A DNA stretch of 64,000 nucleotides from Bacillus sp. FJAT-14578 (GTDB lineage: Bacteria > Bacillota > Bacilli > Bacillales > Bacillaceae_H): assembly GCF_000504165.1 (NCBI RefSeq), contig NZ_KI632508.1, positions 1-64,000 of the forward strand, read 5' to 3'. Below, piece by piece: positions 8,806 to 16,712 of this stretch (position 1 is its first letter; each line of letters opens with the position of its first letter). A program made the translations under genes and the position numbers. The notes beneath the pieces are model-generated. The model had not been told where the DNA came from. It did not search any database and saw only the letters and a program-made list of their open reading frames with translations.

Positions 8806-9960
8806 TTACAATGATTTTTTTTCTTGAATGCATATATTTTCAATAATATTCAAAGCTTGATCCATTTCTTCCATGGTAACCGTTAGCGGTGGCAGCAATC
8901 GAACAACGGATGGACCGGCGCCTAATACAAGCAAACCGTTCTCTCTCATTTTCGATATGAGCTCACTTTGCATTTCCCCGCATTCAATTCCGATTAAAAA
9001 ACCTTTCCCGCGGATCGTGGAGATAAAAGGTACAGACGATAGTCGTTTTTGAATCTCCTCCATAAAGTAGGCCGATTTTTGCTCTACCTCATTCAGGAAG
9101 CCCTGCTGGAAGATAATTTGCAGCGTAGCTTTAGCAGACGCCAAGGCAATCGGATTCCCTCCAAATGTCGACCCGTGAGAACCTGGTCCAAACGCCTCTA
9201 TTAAATGGCTTTTCCCAATGAGGGCCCCGACCGGCAAACCGCTTCCCAATCCTTTGGCCACTGTGATGATATCAGGAGATAAGCCGTAGTGTTGATAAGC
9301 GAACGGTTTTCCTGTACGCCCGATTCCGGTTTGTACCTCATCGATAATAAGCAACGCTCCATTTTCCTGGCAAAGCTGTTGCACAGCCTCTAAAAATTCT
9401 GCTTGTGCCGGAACAACTCCGCCTTCTCCTTGAATGACTTCCAGCATCACAGCCGCTGTTGTTTCATCCATGGCTTTCTTTACTGCTTCTATATCGTTAT
9501 AAGGCACATAGACAAATTCCTGCAGCAACGGCCCGAATCCGTCATGAATTTTGGATTGCCCCGTCGCCGACATGGTCGCAAACGTTCGGCCATGGAACGA
9601 TTTTTCAAATGTAATGATTTTATGGCGTTTCGTATATTTTCTGGCTAGTTTAATGGCCGCTTCATTCGCTTCCGCTCCGCTGTTACAAAAGAAAACGGCG
9701 TCTCCGTCCGAATGCTGGACAAGCAATTCAGCCACGTCCTCTTGAAGAGAGACATGAAATAAGTTCGATACGTGCCATACTTGATTTAATTGCTCTTCCA
9801 CAGCTTTCTGTACAGTCGGATGGCGATGTCCTAGATTGCATACCGCAATACCAGAAATAAAGTCGAGATACTCCTTATCGTTTTCATCCACCAGTTTTGC
9901 CCCGCTCGCACTTTTTACTTTTACATCAAATCGTTGATACGTTGGAAACAAAAAACTCAT
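8806..9960 (-). CDS. argD: Acetylornithine aminotransferase
   Basis: A class III PLP-dependent aminotransferase converting N-acetylglutamate semialdehyde to N-acetylornithine. Seen: the PLP-phosphate region CNSGAEANEAAIKLARK, the IIDEVQTGIGRTG motif with the Asp that contacts the PLP ring nitrogen, the Schiff-base lysine in TVAKGLGSGLP, and GSHGSTFGGNP. I start at 9960 (MSFLFPTYQ) because GGAGGGAG lies 7 nt upstream. A longer reading from 9981 lacks such a site. The start lies inside the end of argB (35-bp overlap), implying coupled translation. Confidence 0.95.
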   Translation of the reverse strand: MSFLFPTYQRFDVKVKSASGAKLVDENDKEYLDFISGIAVCNLGHRHPTVQKAVEEQLNQVWHVSNLFHVSLQEDVAELLVQHSDGDAVFFCNSGAEANEAAIKLARKYTKRHKIITFEKSFHGRTFATMSATGQSKIHDGFGPLLQEFVYVPYNDIEAVKKAMDETTAAVMLEVIQGEGGVVPAQAEFLEAVQQLCQENGALLIIDEVQTGIGRTGKPFAYQHYGLSPDIITVAKGLGSGLPVGALIGKSHLIEAFGPGSHGSTFGGNPIALASAKATLQIIFQQGFLNEVEQKSAYFMEEIQKRLSSVPFISTIRGKGFLIGIECGEMQSELISKMRENGLLVLGAGPSVVRLLPPLTVTMEEMDQALNIIENICIQEKKSL

Positions 9961-10756
9961 GTGCTTCTCCCTCCGCTTCATCTTCTGTATATTGAATGGT
10001 TGTTCCGATCCATTCCCCGTTTTCGTTCATAAAAGAGCTTTTTCCACTGACAATTTGCACTTTAGGCAAGGAAGAAGACAAGGCTTTTATGGCCGATTTT
10101 ACTTTTGGAATCATCCCGCCATATATAACCCCATCGTTAATTAATTGTTCAATATAAACAGGCGTTACCTCGTTGAGCAGCTCACCGTCTTTTATAATGC
10201 CTTGCACGTCTGTTACGAACAATAGCTGCTTTGCTCCAAGCGCCTGGGCGACCGCACCTGCTGCTAAATCAGCGTTAATATTAAAAGATTCACCCTCTTT
10301 ATTTGCTCCAATGGACGAAATGACAGGGACATATTCTTTTTCCATTAAATGACGGAGAAGTTCACCATTCACGTTGACCACTTCACCAACATATCCCAAT
10401 TCTTCGTAATTGATAGCTTCTGTTTCAAGAAGCATTCCATCACACCCTGACAGGCCCACACTATTCAACCCACATGCTTGTAAAGACATAACCAGCTGTT
10501 TGTTCACCTTTCCTGCCAACACCATTTTCACTACATCCAGTACTTCGGCTGATGTTTTACGCAGCCCATTGACAAACTCTGACTGAATATTAAGTTGCTT
10601 TAATATCCCTTCAATATCTGGCCCTCCGCCATGAACAACCACTAGACGATATCCTTGTTCTGCCAAACGGGACAAGCTTTGAAAGAAAGAATCATTCAAC
10701 TGGCTCATAACGCTGCCACCGCATTTGACGACAATGGTTTCTTGATTACCCATCAT
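9926..10756 (-). CDS. argB: Acetylglutamate kinase
   Basis: Phosphorylates N-acetylglutamate, the second step of ornithine synthesis. It belongs to the amino-acid kinase family. Seen: the N-terminal nucleotide motif VVKCGGSV (about 9-16), VVHGGGPDI (about 39) and the substrate region FVNGLRKT. The 276-residue length is slightly above the roughly 258 usual in Bacillus because the C-terminus runs on (acidic DEAEGEAHEF) into the argD start. The gene starts 9 bp after argJ. Confidence 0.95.
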   Translation of the reverse strand: MMGNQETIVVKCGGSVMSQLNDSFFQSLSRLAEQGYRLVVVHGGGPDIEGILKQLNIQSEFVNGLRKTSAEVLDVVKMVLAGKVNKQLVMSLQACGLNSVGLSGCDGMLLETEAINYEELGYVGEVVNVNGELLRHLMEKEYVPVISSIGANKEGESFNINADLAAGAVAQALGAKQLLFVTDVQGIIKDGELLNEVTPVYIEQLINDGVIYGGMIPKVKSAIKALSSSLPKVQIVSGKSSFMNENGEWIGTTIQYTEDEAEGEAHEFFVSNVSTI

Positions 10757-10765
10757 TTCTCTCCC

Positions 10766-12004
10766 CTATGAGCGATAGCTCGCATTGATTTTTACATAAT
10801 CGTATGTTAAATCGCATCCCCATGCCGTTCCTTTTTCGTCACCTTCACCAAGCTGAACGTGAATGACGACTTCCGGTTGCTGCAAATACTCTTTAGCTGC
10901 CGTTTCGTCAAATGGCTGCGGTTGGCTTTTCTTCAACATGCAAATGTTCCCAAGACTTACATCAACTTTAGTCGGATCAATTTCTACCCCGCTGTATCCA
11001 ATGGCCCCTATGATGCGGCCCCAGTTGGCATCCGCTCCATATACAGCTGTTTTGACAAGATTTGACCCAACAATTTGTTTCGCGATTTTATTGGCGTCTT
11101 CTTTCGTTTTAGCTCCATTCACTTGAACCTCAATCAACTTTGTCGCACCTTCACCATCTCGGGCAATTGCCTTTGCCAAATCTTCACATGTCAGCTTCAA
11201 TGCCTCATAAAACTGAGCCCATTCAGGATGGTTTGGGGTTAACGGATTATTTTCTGCCATTCCATTCGCCATCACGATGACCATATCGTTTGTCGATGTG
11301 TCTCCGTCCACTGTAATCTGGTTAAATGTTTTATTCGTGATAGAGCTTAAAGCTTCTTGGAGGACAGCAGAATCAACCGCTGCATCGGTTGTTACAAACC
11401 CAAGCATTGTCGCCATATTGGGATGAATCATTCCAGACCCTTTTGCAGCTCCCCCGATTGTTACCTTTTTGCCATCAATCACCGTTTCATAGCAAGCCGT
11501 TTTCATGACTAGATCTGTTGTTAAGATAGCCGTTTGAAAGTCTTCGGCTCCAGTTTGATCTGCGCTTGGTTTCAATTCTGAAATTCCTTTACGGATTTTC
11601 TCCATATTCAATAATTCACCGATCACACCCGTAGAAGCGACTGCTACATAATGGGAAGTCAATCCGAATTTCTCCGCAAACACTTCTCTCATTTCATAGG
11701 CGTCTTTTAAGCCCTGTTCTCCTGTACAAGCGTTGGCACACGCACTGTTTACGATGATTCCTTGAATTTTCTTCTCCTTGCTGATGCTTTCTTTTGTCAC
11801 ATGAAGAGGGGCTGCCTGAAAACTGCTTTGTGTATAAACCGCTGCACAGCTTGCAGGGCTGCTGCTGATTATTGCCCCTACATCTTTTTTATCGTAGCGT
11901 AAACCGGCATTGACACCTGCCGCGAAAAAACCATTTGGTGTTACCACCGTTCCATTTTCAATCTTTTTCACTTCTGCCTTCGATTCTATCTTGATCACAC
12001 CCAT
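10766..12004 (-). CDS. argJ: Bifunctional ornithine acetyltransferase / N-acetylglutamate synthase
   Basis: Recycles the acetyl group from N-acetylornithine to glutamate, closing the cyclic arginine pathway, and in bifunctional forms also uses acetyl-CoA. The 412-residue precursor self-cleaves before a threonine. That site is seen in HPNMATMLGF (about residue 200), with the N-terminal SPASCAAVYT and GDTSTNDM regions typical of ArgJ. The presence of ArgJ and absence of argA or argE nearby fit the cyclic pathway. GGAGGAG sits at the start, and the GTG two codons in is an alternative. Confidence 0.95.
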   Translation of the reverse strand: MGVIKIESKAEVKKIENGTVVTPNGFFAAGVNAGLRYDKKDVGAIISSSPASCAAVYTQSSFQAAPLHVTKESISKEKKIQGIIVNSACANACTGEQGLKDAYEMREVFAEKFGLTSHYVAVASTGVIGELLNMEKIRKGISELKPSADQTGAEDFQTAILTTDLVMKTACYETVIDGKKVTIGGAAKGSGMIHPNMATMLGFVTTDAAVDSAVLQEALSSITNKTFNQITVDGDTSTNDMVIVMANGMAENNPLTPNHPEWAQFYEALKLTCEDLAKAIARDGEGATKLIEVQVNGAKTKEDANKIAKQIVGSNLVKTAVYGADANWGRIIGAIGYSGVEIDPTKVDVSLGNICMLKKSQPQPFDETAAKEYLQQPEVVIHVQLGEGDEKGTAWGCDLTYDYVKINASYRS

Positions 12005-12030
12005 TCTCCTCCCTTATGCTTTCTTTCTCT

Positions 12031-13077
12031 TTATGGATAAACAGGAACAAACGTCAAACCTGTGTGTTGTTCATACCCCATCATGATATTGGCATTTTGA
12101 ATCGCTTGGCCCGCCGCCCCTTTCACTAGGTTATCAATGACCGATACGACCGTAATGCGTTTTGTTCGTTCGTCAAACGCGAGTCCGATATCACAATAAT
12201 TTGAGCCGCATACTTCTTTTGTCGATGGGAAGTTTCCTTTTTCTCTTATTCTGACAAAAGGTGCTCCTTCATAGCTTGCTAGATAAAGAGCATGTAAATC
12301 ATCCGAAGTGATATCACTTTTCGCTTTTGCATACACCGTACTCATGATTCCTCTTGTCATCGGCACTAAATGCGTACTGAATGTAATCGGTTTGATGTTT
12401 TCATCCCATGTCTTAAGCACTTGTTCGATTTCAGGAATATGCTGATGTTGGTTCACTTTATAAATTTTAAAGTTTTCATTTGTTTCCGCATAATGCGTAG
12501 CACTTGACAAACCTTTTCCCGCTCCTGAAATGCCTGACTTGGCATCCACAATAATGGAGTCCTCTTCAATCAAGCCTTTTTTCACGAGAGGAGCCAATGC
12601 CAATAAGGTTGCTGTTGGATAGCAGCCGGGGTTGGCAATAAATGCACTGCCTGTCACTTCGTCCGCGAACCACTCGGATAACCCGTATACCGCTTGATTT
12701 AAATAAGATGTTGAAGCAGATGGCTTTTTATACCATTGTTCGTATACCCCTTCTTCTTTTAAACGAAAATCTCCTGACAAATCGACTACTTTTACTCCCG
12801 CATCGATTAAGTCAGGTACAAGCTGGCTTGAGATTCCAGAAGGCGTGGCAGTGAATACTATATCGACATCTTTAGCTATTTGGACAGGATCGATATCCTG
12901 CAGTTTCCAGTTTTCATGGGATAAATGCGGATATATCTCCTTCAATTGCATCCCTTCTTGTGACGAAGAATAAATTGAATAAATATGAAAAAATGGATGA
13001 GAAGATAACAACCTGATCAACTCGACTCCACCATATCCTGTTGCACCGATAATACCAACTTTAATCTTTTTCATCAT
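12031..13077 (-). CDS. argC: N-acetyl-gamma-glutamyl-phosphate reductase
   Basis: NADPH-dependent reduction of acetylglutamyl phosphate to the semialdehyde. Seen in 348 residues: the N-terminal Rossmann motif GIIGATGYGGVELIRLL and the catalytic cysteine in NPGCYPTA (about 154), with the downstream HQHIPEIEQ and HLVPMTRG signatures. It is the first gene of the arginine operon, preceded by a sigma-A promoter flanked by two ARG-box-like sequences. The two adjacent ATG codons at 13077 and 13074 are both possible starts; the ribosome site is weak. Confidence 0.96.
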   Translation of the reverse strand: MMKKIKVGIIGATGYGGVELIRLLSSHPFFHIYSIYSSSQEGMQLKEIYPHLSHENWKLQDIDPVQIAKDVDIVFTATPSGISSQLVPDLIDAGVKVVDLSGDFRLKEEGVYEQWYKKPSASTSYLNQAVYGLSEWFADEVTGSAFIANPGCYPTATLLALAPLVKKGLIEEDSIIVDAKSGISGAGKGLSSATHYAETNENFKIYKVNQHQHIPEIEQVLKTWDENIKPITFSTHLVPMTRGIMSTVYAKAKSDITSDDLHALYLASYEGAPFVRIREKGNFPSTKEVCGSNYCDIGLAFDERTKRITVVSVIDNLVKGAAGQAIQNANIMMGYEQHTGLTFVPVYP

Positions 13078-13109
13078 ATTTTAATTTTAACGTCCCTTCA
13101 TATCTATTA

Positions 13110-13166
13110 AATTATTAATCATTATAATACCGTATAAAAATAAAATCAAATGAATATTTAATTAAA
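13110..13166 (-). promoter_or_regulatory. argC promoter with two flanking ARG-box-like operators
   Basis: On the minus strand -35 TTGATT (13146-13151) and -10 TATAAT (13123-13128) are 17 bp apart. TGATTAATAATTTA (13110-13123) overlaps the -10 and start region. TGAATATTTAATTA (13153-13166, read on the plus strand) lies just upstream of the -35. Each matches the remembered ArgR/AhrC core TGAAT-W4-ATTCA at 12 of 14 positions. Centre spacing is 43 bp, consistent with hexamer binding on two boxes to shut off the operon in arginine. Confidence 0.6.
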
Positions 13167-13168
13167 AA

Positions 13169-13316
13169 GAATGAATCAAAAGGTGGGAAATCATACCTTT
13201 CGATTCATTCTTCTGAAAGGACCCGTCAGGAGAATCCAGTAAAATCAAGGATTCAGTGACGGGTCCTTTCAGTAAAAAAATCATTTTTATGACCTTTTTA
13301 AAAATTATGAGACACC
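13169..13316 (+). repeat. Family 1 three-hairpin repeat, argC/fnr divergent region
   Basis: Hairpin 1 (AAGAATGAATC...GATTCATTCTT, 13169-13212) is followed by hairpin 2 (CTGAAAGGACCCGTCA...TGACGGGTCCTTTCAG, 13213-13272) with the conserved inner ATCCAGTAAAATCAAGGATT. A weak third hairpin and a short tail (ATTATGAGACACCC) follow. It lies upstream of both neighbouring genes, so it is not positioned as a terminator. Confidence 0.8.
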
Positions 13317-13346
13317 CGCTTTCACGGTTCGTATTACCCTCTTATG

Positions 13347-13395
13347 CATAAATAGTTTGACGTATACATTTTTTATATACGCCAAACTATTTATG
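13347..13395. repeat. Long inverted repeat upstream of fnr
   Basis: Twenty-base arms (13347-13366 and 13376-13395) pair with one mismatch around a 9-nt A/T loop. It sits in the divergent argC/fnr region, about 55 bp upstream of the fnr -10 (TATAAT, 13450-13455). Neither side ends in a clear T tract. Confidence 0.7.
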
Positions 13396-13487
13396 GGGAT
13401 TCCTTTCAAAACTTTTCCATTAACAAAGAATCGAATATCTAAATTGTTGTATAATGAGAATATATTTTGCAAAAAAGGGAGTTACAT

Positions 13488-14180
13488 ATGGATAATGAAA
13501 TAACCCTGTCAGCCAAGCTTTACAGATTTTTTTCCTCCTTCAACCAAACTGTACAAGTGAAGAAAGGGGATTTTTTGTTTCAAGAAGGTTCGGAAGCAAA
13601 GGAACTTTATTTTATTAAGTGCGGAAAAATCCAATTAAGCAAGCTCACACCAGATGGGCGTGAGCTCACTTTTTATATTTCAAGCAAAGATGAATTAATT
13701 GGAGAAATTAATCTTTTTTGTGCCGCTTCTCGTCATATGCTTCACGCAAAGGCATTGGAAGATAGTGAAGTTATTATCATTGAAAAAGATCAGCTTGAGC
13801 AGCTGTTGACAAAGGATCAGGAGCTTTCGATCGAATATATGAGATGGATGGGAGAGCGGCTGCAGCGTACACAAACGAAGTTTCGCGATCTCGTTCTTCA
13901 TGGGAAAAAGGGCGCCTTATATTCCACCTTAATTCGCATGTCCAATAGCTTCGGCATTATGCGTGAAACTGGAATCGAGCTCGATTTGCATTTAACCAAT
14001 CAAGAACTGGCAAACTTTTGCGGAACATCACGTGAAGTGGTAAACCGGTTGTTGAGCGATTTGCGCAAAGATGGCATCATTTCAGTTGATAAAGGCAAGA
14101 TTACCATCCATGATTTGAATTATTTAAAACTGGAAATCAATTGTGAAGACTGTCCAAAAGATCTATGTAAGATGGACTAA
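13488..14180 (+). CDS. fnr: Fnr-type oxygen-responsive transcription regulator (Crp/Fnr family)
   Basis: The 230-residue protein has an N-terminal cyclic-nucleotide-binding fold (about 15-110) and a C-terminal winged helix (about 145-212, recognition helix near CGTSREVVNRLLSDL). Its last residues contain C219-x2-C222-x4-C227, the spacing known for the C-terminal [4Fe-4S] ligands of B. subtilis Fnr, whose fourth ligand is an aspartate (here perhaps D134). That points to an oxygen-sensing Fnr rather than a cysteine-free Crp or ArcR. The start is the ATG with AAAGGGAG 6 nt upstream. No nitrate-reductase genes are next to it, unlike in B. subtilis. Confidence 0.8.
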   Translation: MDNEITLSAKLYRFFSSFNQTVQVKKGDFLFQEGSEAKELYFIKCGKIQLSKLTPDGRELTFYISSKDELIGEINLFCAASRHMLHAKALEDSEVIIIEKDQLEQLLTKDQELSIEYMRWMGERLQRTQTKFRDLVLHGKKGALYSTLIRMSNSFGIMRETGIELDLHLTNQELANFCGTSREVVNRLLSDLRKDGIISVDKGKITIHDLNYLKLEINCEDCPKDLCKMD

Positions 14181-14365
14181 AGAAAGCGTAAATGCTCTAT
14201 TCAGCTCCACAAGTACCAGCAAACAAGAAGGCGACATCAATCCCCTGGCTGCACTTGTGCGTCATGTGTTTCGGAAGCTTTCGTGATGAAGGCCAAATTC
14301 TTTGCCTTCATCATGAAAGTTGAAACGAATCGGGAGCTAGACGTTGGAGTTGAGCATTCCCAAAC
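14181..14365. repeat. Large structured intergenic element after fnr
   Basis: An inner 16-bp stem (14278-14293 with 14304-14319, one mismatch) is enclosed by weaker pairing of TCAGCTCCAC near 14201 with GTTGGAGTTGA near 14343. Motifs such as GGGAGCTAGACGTTGGAGTTGAG and, on the other strand, TTGTGGAGCTGAATAGAGC resemble, from memory, dispersed intergenic repeats common in Bacillaceae genomes. No open reading frame is present. Only this copy is in the window, so repeat status is inferred. Confidence 0.4.
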
Positions 14366-14404
14366 TCTACACTTCTTACTAAGAAATAACGGTAATGTTA
14401 GATC

Positions 14405-14713
14405 TTATTGAACCCCCAATGCAATTTTAGCGTAACGTGACATTCGCTCTTTGCCCCATGGAGGATTAAAAGTTATATTCACTTCCACTTCTTTAACTTC
14501 CGGAAGCGTCGACAGTGCTTTTTTAACATCTTCTGTAATGGCTCCAGCAAGTGGGCAGCCAATGGATGTTAAGGTCATGGTGACGATCGCCGTTCCCTTT
14601 TCCGTCAATTCCAAATCATAAACAAGCCCTAAATTAATGATATCCACTCCAAGTTCAGGGTCCTTCACTTCTTCCAACGCTTCCATCAGGGTTTCTTTCA
14701 TTTTTTCGTCCAT
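14405..14713 (-). CDS. yitW: MIP18/DUF59 family protein (YitW, SufT-like)
   Basis: A 102-residue protein of the metal-sulfur cluster assembly factor family (DUF59). Such proteins assist Fe-S cluster insertion together with SUF. Seen: the family core EVKDPELGVDIINLGLVYDL, then TLTSIGCPLAGAI with the conserved reactive cysteine, and the C-terminal FNPPWGKERMS. I start at MDEKMKETL because the preceding 21 residues of the longer frame look unrelated and AGGAAG lies just upstream. It neighbours yitU, as in B. subtilis. Confidence 0.88.
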   Translation of the reverse strand: MDEKMKETLMEALEEVKDPELGVDIINLGLVYDLELTEKGTAIVTMTLTSIGCPLAGAITEDVKKALSTLPEVKEVEVNITFNPPWGKERMSRYAKIALGVQ

Positions 14714-14793
14714 TCTTCCTGCCTCTTTTCTTGAAATTGTCATACAAGGCAATCCCATTATCGAACGTTTATCCATGAAACAAAAATAAAGCA

Positions 14794-14828
14794 GCGGAGG
14801 GCTTACTGCCTGTTAATGAGGGATAAAC
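14794..14828 (+). repeat. Family 2 short repeat (copy 1)
   Basis: GGAGGGCTTACTGCC followed by TGTTAATGAGGGATAAAC. It matches the core (T/C)TTACTGCC-CGTTAATGAGGGATAA shared with copies at 19983, 46619 and 59027. It lies between yitW and yitU, which diverge. Confidence 0.6.
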
Positions 14829-14899
14829 AGCCGCACGACACATACATATAATTATGTTAAAGTAAAATTATCTGATTAACCTCATCGAAAGGAGTCATT

Positions 14900-15712
14900 A
14901 TGAGCAAACAACCACACTTAATTGCACTCGACTTAGACGGGACATTATTGACCGATAAAAAAACGATTTCTCCTAAAACGAAATTGATTCTGGAAAAAGC
15001 CAAACAAGCAGGTCATATTGTGATGATCGCAACAGGACGCCCTTATCGTTCAAGCTCCATGTACTATGCCGAGCTGAAGATGGACACACCCATCGTCAAT
15101 TTTAATGGGGCACTTGTTCACCACCCTCTGGAACATTCATGGGGCATTCACCATAATCCCCTTCAGCGCCATACTGCTCATGACATCGTTGAGGCCATGG
15201 AGGATTACCAAATTAACAATATCTTGGCTGAAGTGATGGACGATGTATATTTACACTATGACGACCGTGAATTGATTGACGTCATCAATTTAGGAAATCC
15301 GAAGCTCCAAACGGGCGATTTGCGCGTGCACTTACATCATGATCCTACTTCTATTTTGATTCATGCTGATGAAAATCATGTAAATAACATTCGCTCGCAC
15401 TTATCACAAGTACATGCCGAAGTCATTGAACATCGTCGCTGGGGAGCTCCTTGGCATGTCGTTGAAATCGTCAAAAAAGGGCTAAACAAAGCAGTAGGTC
15501 TTCAAAAAGTCGCTGATCATTACAGCATTCCCCAAGAACGGATCATCGCATTTGGCGATGAAGATAATGATTTGGAAATGATTGAATTCGCAGGACATGG
15601 TGTGGCCATGGGAAATGCCATTTCCCCTCTCAAAAACATCGCTAAAGAAATTACCTTATCAAATGAAGAAGACGGAATCGCCATTTATTTACAAGAAGTA
15701 TTAAAACTGTAA
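14900..15712 (+). CDS. yitU: Cof-type HAD hydrolase (YitU)
   Basis: A 270-residue phosphatase of the haloacid dehalogenase superfamily, Cof/IIB class, acting on small phosphorylated metabolites such as sugar phosphates or flavin precursors. Seen: motif I DLDGTLL (about 9-15) with the nucleophile Asp, motif II ATGRP (about 43), a cap domain (about 80-185), and motifs III/IV in K-GLNKAVGLQ and FGDEDNDLEMI. GAAAGGAG lies 7 nt before the ATG. The exact substrate cannot be read from the sequence. Confidence 0.9.
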   Translation: MSKQPHLIALDLDGTLLTDKKTISPKTKLILEKAKQAGHIVMIATGRPYRSSSMYYAELKMDTPIVNFNGALVHHPLEHSWGIHHNPLQRHTAHDIVEAMEDYQINNILAEVMDDVYLHYDDRELIDVINLGNPKLQTGDLRVHLHHDPTSILIHADENHVNNIRSHLSQVHAEVIEHRRWGAPWHVVEIVKKGLNKAVGLQKVADHYSIPQERIIAFGDEDNDLEMIEFAGHGVAMGNAISPLKNIAKEITLSNEEDGIAIYLQEVLKL

Positions 15713-15779
15713 GAAAGAATATTGGTGAAAAAATATTTTTCCCTAAAATCCAGGGTTGATGTTTAACTAGTTTGAGTAA

Positions 15780-15930
15780 AACGACTATTCAACGTTACGA
15801 GGCAGCGGTACTGTAAACCTAAGGGAACCTCGTCCTAATGAACTTTTCACTTTATGTCAGGAAATTTTTTATCGCTATATCCGTTCAAAAACTACATAAA
15901 CTACAATGGACACAAGCAATTGTGTCCATT
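15780..15930 (+). promoter_or_regulatory. Intergenic structures upstream of the 15957 gene
   Basis: The 15713-15956 gap carries ACGAGGCAGCGG...GAACCTCGT (pairing ACGAGG with CCTCGT, about 15798-15834). It also carries a strong 11-bp hairpin with a GCAA tetraloop (AATGGACACAA/TTGTGTCCATT, 15905-15930) ending 12 bp before the ribosome site of the next gene. The second could be the yitU terminator or an attenuator for the downstream pair. No other gene is visible. Confidence 0.4.
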
Positions 15931-15956
15931 TCGTTCATTTTGAGGAGGAATGCGTA

Positions 15957-16112
15957 ATGGGTAGAAGCAATAAATCCAAACGTTTTGTTAAACAAGGTGC
16001 TGACACTGTCCAACTTCATGATCAGCGTATCCCTTACCATATGACTTTGGCTGAAGCTGAGCAGCTAAAAGCTAAACAAAATTACTCCTCTTCTCCTGGA
16101 GGTCGTATATAA
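15957..16112 (+). CDS. Small hypothetical protein, coupled to the next gene
   Basis: A basic N-terminal stretch (MGRSNKSKRFVKQGAD) opens a 51-residue protein with no membrane segment. I do not recognise the family, although short MGR-type proteins of this size are frequent in spore-forming Bacilli. GAGGAGG is 8 nt before the ATG. Its TAA overlaps the next ATG by one base (TAATG), a classic coupling arrangement, so the two proteins are probably made together and may act together. Confidence 0.7.
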   Translation: MGRSNKSKRFVKQGADTVQLHDQRIPYHMTLAEAEQLKAKQNYSSSPGGRI

Positions 16113-16633
16113 TGGCAGACTCTTTATTTCAACAAGCTGTTGACAAAGTAAAAGAAGCTTTCTCATCATCTGAGGACCAAGCAGCATCTTCTTCTAACAA
16201 CCAAAAAGTTGACAATACTTCAACAGGTGCCTCTGTTGATATGGGAATGATGCAGTCTCTTTTAACAGCAGGTATGGGGAGCATGTCCAAAGAAGATCAA
16301 CAAAAAATCCAGGAATTTCAGCAAAGCTTCCAAACAAATACACAAAGTCAGTTTTCACCTAAGAACCATAACGGAAAAATGGATATGGCCGGAACTGTTG
16401 TCTCTGCAGCCATGAATCAGTTATCAACGGGCGAACAACAGCAGCTTCAACAATTCCAACAAGCATTAAGCATTGAATCTGCACAAGGAAGTAGTGCCCA
16501 ACATACAGCCCATAATGCACAACAGCAAATGGGAGTGTCACAAGAAACCAGTGCAACTGCTGCCAATCAAACCGCTTCTCAGGAAAATGCAGAAGTAAAT
16601 GAACTGGCAGAAGAGCTAGGCGGAAAAATGTAA
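16112..16633 (+). CDS. Gln/Ser-rich hypothetical protein with internal duplication
   Basis: The 173-residue acidic, low-complexity protein has no signal peptide or membrane helix. Two segments of about 27 residues resemble each other: SLLTAGMGSMSKEDQQKIQE (about 48) and TVVSAAMNQLSTGEQQQLQQ (about 93), each followed by FQQ and a hydrophobic residue. They look like a duplicated amphipathic helix unit joined by disordered Q/S/N/A-rich linkers. It is translationally coupled to the 51-residue gene before it and followed by a strong terminator. I do not recognise the function. Confidence 0.75.
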   Translation: MADSLFQQAVDKVKEAFSSSEDQAASSSNNQKVDNTSTGASVDMGMMQSLLTAGMGSMSKEDQQKIQEFQQSFQTNTQSQFSPKNHNGKMDMAGTVVSAAMNQLSTGEQQQLQQFQQALSIESAQGSSAQHTAHNAQQQMGVSQETSATAANQTASQENAEVNELAEELGGKM

Positions 16634-16634
16634 T

Positions 16635-16680
16635 AAAAAAATCCCATGCCCCTTAAGAAAACAGGGGCATGGGATTTTTT
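16635..16680 (+). terminator. Terminator after the 16112 gene (bidirectional)
   Basis: A 17-bp perfect stem (AAAAAATCCCATGCCCC with its complement) around an 11-nt loop ends in six T on either strand. It serves the plus-strand pair and the convergent yitT. Confidence 0.9.
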
Positions 16681-16712
16681 CCATAAAAGCGTATGTTCAG
16701 GCCAAAATGTTG

